Source: Achatina immaculata
Taxonomy: Eukaryota > Mollusca > Gastropoda > Stylommatophora > Achatinidae
Reading direction: 5' to 3'
Length of the DNA: 64,000 bases
Assembly: GCA_009760885.1 (NCBI GenBank)
Contig: CM019702.1
Span: forward strand, 49,056,425 to 49,120,424
Both the position numbers and the translations under genes were made by a program. The notes beneath the pieces are model-generated. The model made no database searches. It was not told the DNA's origin and saw nothing but the letters and a program-made list of their open reading frames with translations. Shown piece by piece: positions 58,579 through 64,000 of the stretch; positions within the stretch are counted from its first letter, which is position 1, and the number at the start of each line of letters is the position of its first letter.

Positions 58579-61500
58579 GGATGGGAGGGTATTTCATAGA
58601 TGAGTAGCAGAATAAGTACAGCTTTTCTTGTAAAGATCAAGTCTAGGTTTCGAAAGACATATGTTGTTTAAGCGTTGGCTGTGCTTTGGGTTAAATTTAA
58701 ACAGGTTCCATAGACGAGACGGAGCTTGCTGTGAAAGATTTGATATACCAACTTGGCCTTGTTGAAGAGGAACCTGTTCTTAAGAGGCAGTAATTTGATA
58801 CGTTTGTGCTGGTTAGTTGTTTCTGCTTGATCTTTGTCATTAATAAGCTTTACTGCTTGCTTGAGAAATGAGTAAAGCTTCTTTGTATTTGACACTGAGC
58901 AACCATCCCAGATTGTTTAGCAAGTCTAAATGTGTTTGAATATGTGATATGTAGTATGTCTTCCTAGTGTCTTGATCGATGAAGTGCTTAATTTTGGCTA
59001 ACTGGTATACTTTTGGTGCGATGAGTTTTGTTAGACCTTGCACATGAGAGTTCCAGGTCAGATGTTGGTCAATAATAAAACTTTGTGCTTTGTGCTCGCT
59101 AACGTTTTCTATCTGTGATGTTTCCTTACAAACCCGAAGTGTTGTTTTTGTTGCGTTTTGTAGTTTCTGTCTTGTTGTTGTGAGCATTTATTTGTTTTTT
59201 TTTTCAGTATTTATAATCATGCCAGTGCTGTTGCTCCATCTGATTAGATTAACTCGACCTTATAGTTGATTATAGGTTAATATAGTCGTAATCACTGGTA
59301 TGGACTGTGGAATCATCGGTAAAAAGGTCACAAGAAGAGTGTTTAAGATGAAGTGGAAGATCATTGATATAGATAGCAAAGAGCAACAGGCCCAGAATAG
59401 AACCTTGTGGAACACCAGTGTCAACTGTAGCAGAATTTGATAGAGAATTGTTGAAGAATACAACCTGTTGTCTGTGTGAAAGAAATGATGTAATTAATTT
59501 TATTAGATCAGGGTGCAGTTTATAAGTCTTCTTTTTTACAAGAATATCATGGTCAGTCATATGAAATGCCTTTTTAAAATCGACAGAGATAGCACCACAT
59601 AGTCTGTCGTTCTTTATGTTTACTAACCAGCTTTTTGTCATTTTGGTGAGAGCTGTATGGCAAGAATGATTGGGTCTAAAGCCTGACTGACTGTCTATGA
59701 GTAAATTGTTCTCTTACATGTGTCGTAGAGTTATTTTGTGTATGTGTTTTTGAGTGGTTTTGATAACGACGATAGTATGAATATTGGTCTATAGCTGGAA
59801 AGACTGCTGGATGAGCCTGAAGAGAGGATACACTTCAGCTGTTTTAAAAGCCTAGGGGGAAATACTATTTTGCAATGCACTGACTGTAAATGTATGTTAG
59901 TGTATGTGAAATGACAGGTGCAGCATAACGTAAGATCTTATTGCTAATATCGTCAAGCTTGTATTGTTGTTTCTTAAGGATAAGAGATAACTGTAAACTT
60001 TACTGACTGTTAAGAATGGAACGTGTAACTGTTTAAATTTAGTGCATCTGCTATCCAGGAATGTTTGTAGTTCATGCAAGTCGCATACAGGAGCTGGTAG
60101 TGATGATTTAAGAACGTTGATTTCTTCTCCGAGATGAGTACTTATATGTGTGCTAGTGTATGCTGGCTTGAAAATCAAATTCTTTTCTTTTACTTGATAG
60201 GGTATTTATAGCTTTCTGAAATTGATTTACTATCTGATTTATTCTGTACTAGATTTCTAAAGTAATTTTTGTCCTGTCTTATTAAGTAGTGAGATTTGTT
60301 TCTGAGTGAACGGTAGGTCCTGAAGTCCTTGATTTTGTGCGCCCGGTCACGTTCTCTCATGGCATGTAATGTTCCAGGTGTTACATTTCAGGTGATTCAT
60401 TTTGTTGTGTTTGTTGTGAAGAAGTCTACAGAGAAACGTTGTATTTTCAGGAAATATCAGACCCGCAGGAAGAAAAGCCCATTCTAAAGGTACAGTTTTC
60501 AGCAGTTAAAAAACTGCAGCAATAAGGTGTGGTGCAGATGACAACGCAGGACACTTACAGTAACAGATGTGAAAGAGCAAAGAAATACATGAGCCAAAAG
60601 CAAGATTTGGTAGGATTTTACCAGATGCACAAGTAATAAGCTACATAAGTCAAAGCAAAACATTTCTTTTCTTCTATCTCTACAGCAGCAACTTCTGACT
60701 TTCTTTAACGGACGCTTCGAGAGACAACAATTTGAACAGTACATCGGTACGTCGTCATTTGCATGTCTTTTATTATTTCTTTTCTTGTGTTTGTGCTGTT
60801 GTCACAAGGCTCCGTACCGTAAACCAAGCATTACCATCTCTGTCATGTCCTGCTGTCATCATTACCATCTCTGTCATGTCCTGCTGTCATCATTACCATC
60901 TCTGTCATATCCTGCTGTCATCATTACCATCTCTGTCATGTTCCGCGGTCATCATTACCATCTCTGTCATGTCCTGTTGTCATCATTACCATATCTGTCA
61001 TGTCCTGTTGTCATCATTACCGTCTCTGTCGTGTTCTGCTGTCATCATTACCATCTCTGTCACCACTGTTACGACCACAGCCAAATCTCCCTAATCAATG
61101 TCCCACTTACTGGTAACTGATCTCCCCACGCTTGTTTGTGCGCATGTGCTTGACCACCAGTTGTAGACCTGCGTCGTCCAATGGTACCCGGACTTTCTAA
61201 TAAAGATAAAAATACATTTCCGGTGCTGTCATATAAAGTATACATCAAGGCATGAACAGACAATGTCGAACTGTGTTTATACTTAAATGTGTACGAGGAA
61301 CTGGACACATATGGTCAATAGTTTTGGCAGAGAACACGCAGGATTCCGTTTCATGGACAGAAATTAAGACAGTGGGGCCCTCTCAGACAGTGGGGTCCTC
61401 TCAGACAGTGGGGCCCTCTCAGACAGTGGATTAGGTTCCACATCCCCGGTGAAATGACGAGATTCACCAGAAAGTGGAACATAACATTTTTTTTTTCATT

Positions 61501-63507
61501 TGCAGAAGCATATAAAAGCTTGATAAAGTATTTTCTTTGTAATATATAAAGTGTTCTATAGAGAGAGGTTTGACGAAAACATTATAAAGTAAAAAGCCTG
61601 TATGTTGAGCGCGTCAGTCAGAATAATACCGCGAGAGCAAGTGAGCGCCGAACATAACGGACGTGGGCATAAGAGAAAACTGTTGGAAAGCTACGCCATG
61701 CAGTACAAGGATATAACGTCAGACAGTAAGATACCCACTTGTGATTAAATGAATGTCCTGAGACATTAAATTCAGCCAATTCAAATTATTCTTGAATATC
61801 ATAAAATTCCAGATTTCGAGCACAATAAGAGACGTATAAGTTTACTGTAAACTGTTCAAGTTTCGCTAATTATAAAAATTTCTGTTTGGCGTGGGCCATG
61901 ATCTTTTACAGACTTGTGTAAGTCTTTGAACAGAACTGCTACTTCTGGGCCTCTTTCTGTTGCCCTAATATTCCTTCTGTCCATATGGTGGTCGCACTAT
62001 TTTGCCATTACTTACCTCAAGCTGTCGGCAGTCAAAATCCGTGGCGATTTCTTTGTGTTATTCTGTCCATTATTTCATTTTTTTATTTTTACGAGCTGTT
62101 TCTTGATAATCTCTCAGTTTTCCTCTTTACCTGTTTCTTTTTTCATTCTCAGTGTTGCTATGGTGTTTTGTTTTGTTTTGTTGTATTTTTTTTCCACAAC
62201 GTACCATTATCATGTGTCCAAAGGTAATTGCTTGCTTTGATTATAGTTTTAGGAAAATTTGTTTTGATCTCTAGATTTTTATGACACATTTACAGATAAA
62301 CCTAGAAGCGAAACAGCCTGTCGATCTTATTTTTGTAGGAAAACAAGGACGAATTTATAGAATTTCAAAAATGAGAAATTTGCAGCAGATGTCGGTGTTT
62401 GTTTGTAAGTGCTTGTTCATCTAGCTCCAGCTGTTGAAATAAAATAAGAGATAATCAATGGAGATCATGTGCGGATTTAAACTTGCATCTTAAACTCTGC
62501 AGATCAGAATCGTATGACTTTACAGAAAAGCTAGGAGGAAAAAAACCCAGTATTGTATAATATTTTAGATAAGTTTTGTTGTTGTTGTTGTTGTTTGTTC
62601 ACAGAAGAGCAGGTAGACAGTTAGCTTGATGAGCACAAACAGATCTACAGGAATGTATACAACGGGATCTCGTTACTACGCTCCTGTAAGCAACTTTTGC
62701 TGAACGTTTGGCTCGTACTTCTGCTTTTTTAACTTTCACATTTCCCCGCCAGTGAATCTCTGTGCTTTTCTAATCAGTCTGTTCACTGAAAAATGTAATG
62801 ACGAGATTTCATTGTACACTCTCCATACGACAAAGTGACGAGACTTCTACAATGTTGTGATGATGCTATTTGCTGAATTATGGTCCAAATTTTGGCAACC
62901 TGAAGCAGCATACATATGTTATAAACACACTTATCACGCACACTGCAACATAACACACGAGACTCGTGAATGTAACGCTCAGCTCTACAAGAAGCACATA
63001 ACTAACATCAGTCAGATTTTTGCAAAGTATTACAGTATGTCGTCTATCCGATGTGAAACTATCCGTATTTTCCCAAATTCTTTTTCCATCTGTTGATTGA
63101 GTTTCTGCGTTCTAAATAACCAACGAATGATAGCATCAATTTATTTATTTCAAAATTGAATAATTGCGCAATATCTTGTTTTGCTCTGACATATTTCATT
63201 CACTTAAGGTAATTTATTCACGAATCCGTCTCCGCTCTTCATCAGATTTGACAGTCTCATCTCGCATGCAGACCAAAATAATTGGATAACGAATTATTTA
63301 TCTTCCTTTGATTACTTGATGAAAAGTTAAAAACCTCGATCGACAGTTCCCCATCTTACTAGTGCTGTACCTTTAATCCTTGAATGAACTTCTCCTTTGT
63401 AACGAACAGACCGCTATCTTTGTTGAACATCCGGAAAAGGTCGACAACTCTAATTCCCATAACGCTCAGGTAGCGGATGAGTAAGGACAATGGATCCTCA
63501 CGGCACA
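54915..63507 (-). CDS. EF-hand-like protein, last three exons (5' end outside the window)
   Basis: Three exons join in frame: 63507-63371 (CREDPLSLLIRYLSVMGIRV, then DLFRMFNKDSGLFVTKEKFI), 61196-61111 (KVRVPLDDAGLQLVVKHMRT, then NKRGEISY) and 55419-54915. The junction codon CA/G gives Gln, so the product reads EISYQ-ELANTVRSRI. The first two exons look like an EF-hand pair, the second divergent: helix, NKDSGLFVTKEKF loop, helix, then NKRGEISYQEL. The final exon adds 167 residues: a charged helix (about 35 residues, rich in Arg and Glu) and a long Ser/Thr/Arg-rich low-complexity tail ending MMRRRRLM. Acceptors are pyrimidine-rich (ttgaccacag, atctttattag) and donors are GTAAGT and GTACAG. The family was not identified; an EFCAB-type protein is possible but not shown. 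Upstream exons would lie beyond 64000. Confidence 0.7.
55570..55760. repeat. Trinucleotide-rich tract (CCA/ATC/GTC/TTC)
   Basis: Blocks of caccac, ctggcaccaccacc, cgtcgtcgt, catcatcat and cttcttctt. It lies in the intron 5' to the last exon of the EF-hand gene. The open frame through it is an artefact. Confidence 0.95.
56085..56232. repeat. Minisatellite, about 38-bp unit, four copies
   Basis: Units contain aaaactgcgcatacattata and ttaaatataaggggg. In an intron of the EF-hand gene. Confidence 0.9.
56330..56556 (+). mobile_element. RTE-4 LINE, left part of a split copy
   Basis: Reads VPDRNRRETMMYSL (frame-shifted counterpart of FQIETGVKQ) and LKDLDFADDITLISDN, the FADD catalytic block. Continues at 57697. 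Confidence 0.8.
56557..57685 (+). mobile_element. 1.13-kb non-LTR-type insertion nested in RTE-4, 11-bp target duplication
   Basis: Bounded by cagtgacaatg (56546-56556 and 57686-57696), with a (GAA)n tail. It is GC-richer than its surroundings. An ORF end (SERRKTLIKNLLLARFFVCR, then AWVKFPQANEENANRVAERR) stops at 56956 and is followed by a 3' UTR-like part. That part has two internal tandem duplications: about 105 bp at 56968-57180 and about 83 bp at 57287-57455. Clade not identified. Confidence 0.85.
57697..58440 (+). mobile_element. RTE-4 LINE, right part of the split copy
   Basis: Reads SMQVKTDTLSSLGSKIGLEI, EEVNQFACLGSYID, LRLFNSNVISTLIYAYESWK and YVGHVMRKTTRESQNK to the conserved 3' end. 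A few stops. Confidence 0.88.
58503..58572. repeat. (TA)n microsatellite
   Basis: About 70 bp of almost pure ta dinucleotides followed by cacacaca. Confidence 0.97.
58620..60480 (-). mobile_element. CR1-group LINE, decayed, 5'-truncated
   Basis: The minus strand reads GAISVDFKKAFHMTDHDIL, TSFLSHRQQVVFFNNSLSNS, ATVDTGVPQGSILGLLLFAI, YINDLPLHLKHSSCDLFTDD and WNSHVQGLTKLIAPKVYQLA, reverse-transcriptase blocks of the CR1 group. Upstream remnants are present at 59897-60178. Many frameshifts. In an intron of the EF-hand gene. Confidence 0.8.
60835..61065. repeat. Minisatellite, 30-bp unit, about eight copies
   Basis: Unit accatctctgtcatgtcctg plus ctgtcatcatt with point variants. It ends about 45 bp downstream (in gene direction) of the middle EF-hand exon (61111-61196). 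Confidence 0.93.
61372..61432. repeat. Minisatellite, about 18-bp unit, three to four copies
   Basis: gtggggccctctcagaca repeated, with one gtcc variant. Confidence 0.9.
61440..63365. other. Intron of the EF-hand gene, nothing firm recognised
   Basis: AT-rich. Contains a short (GTT)n run at about 62578-62596. A possible 35-nt exon ending at 62011 was considered and not accepted. Confidence 0.45.
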
Positions 63508-63837
63508 CTGGAAACAAAAGAAAGCACCAAACAAGGCAATGGCCCTTGTATCTGGCTTGTATGAAATGCAATAAATATTATATATATATATATATATCAC
63601 TATTAAACTTAGTTTTATGACAATGAATATGATTAACATCCTAACGCAGGCTGGCAGAACAAAAGGCTTCTGAACGTAATCTGAAACATTTCTGTTAGGA
63701 CGGGGATGTGGTGGTGACAGACGCGAGCATCATCATCAGGACAAAGAATTAATCGTAAATCATCAACATACAACTATCGTCAGCAATTCTTGCACCTGGC
63801 AGTGCGATCAGATCATTTGTGGACTTTTTTGCGGAAT

Positions 63838-64000
63838 AAACCAGTCATTTGCATATCTCTTGCAGAACTTTGCCTTCCTGCTAGCTCTCCTATAGGCCAC
63901 TCGGTTGTAAGCAAGATGCTCTGCTGCTGATGCATCCATTTGCAGATTATCAACGATGTCTTGCAGCCATCTTCGCCTTGGTCTTCTTCTCTTTCTTTTT
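63838..64000 (-). mobile_element. RTE-3 LINE 3' end, cut by the right edge
   Basis: ttgcatatctcttgcagaac, tttgcct and later ...atgcatccatttgcagatta match, in reverse complement, the RTE-3 3' ends at 2311, 22597 and 24955. Confidence 0.85.

Noticed and set aside
61977..62046. Possible extra exon of the EF-hand gene (donor GTAAGT at about 62010)
   Set aside because: The acceptor is weak, two reading frames carry stops or odd residues, and the neighbouring exons already join in phase without it.

Overview
The window is animal nuclear DNA: AT-rich, genes split into short exons by long introns, and packed with retrotransposon and DNA-transposon debris. The mix of several RTE-clade LINE lineages, a Penelope-like element with a GIY-YIG domain, a Helentron-like insert, Tc1 and mariner relics, a tRNA-derived SINE and many minisatellites fits a lophotrochozoan invertebrate, most likely a mollusc. 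That assignment is inference from repeat style only. No bacterial or organellar features were seen.

Three host genes can be read, all on the minus strand. ACP7-B (22452-49674) is a complete purple acid phosphatase of the ACP7 type. Its 11 coding exons join in frame to 437 codons plus a stop, with all seven expected metal-ligand residues present. ACP7-A (15705 down to 3393 and off the left edge) is its tandem paralogue. Exons 1-4 are present with the same exon lengths and phases (exon 3 is one codon longer), but the last exon in the window exists as two alternative 26-nt microexons and the exon before it lies in a fresh 1.26-kb tandem duplication. The third gene (63507 down to 54915) is represented by its last three exons; it encodes an EF-hand-like region and a long Ser/Arg-rich tail and was not recognised by name.

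Layout: 1-2.5 kb, RTE copies with a nested Helentron-like element; 3.4-15.7 kb, ACP7-A with Penelope, RTE-5 and RTE-2 insertions in its introns; 15.7-22.4 kb, intergenic, with RTE-4, an unexplained insert and a mariner relic; 22.4-49.7 kb, ACP7-B, whose introns hold RTE-1 (including a full-length copy with a 13-bp target duplication), RTE-2, RTE-3 and RTE-5, Tc1, SINEs, a Jockey/I-type 3' end, an LTR-like repeat and a 1.4-kb minisatellite; 49.7-54.9 kb, intergenic, with a probable solo LTR and an insertion inside a minisatellite; 54.9-63.5 kb, the EF-hand gene with RTE-4, CR1-like and minisatellite sequence in its introns; 63.8-64 kb, an RTE-3 3' end cut by the window edge. RTE-1 to RTE-5 are labels made up here for lineages distinguishable by sequence and by their 3' microsatellite tails.

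The two phosphatases are predicted secreted or lysosomal metallophosphoesterases. The most interesting signals are the mutually exclusive metal-site microexons and the duplicated exon 3 in ACP7-A.
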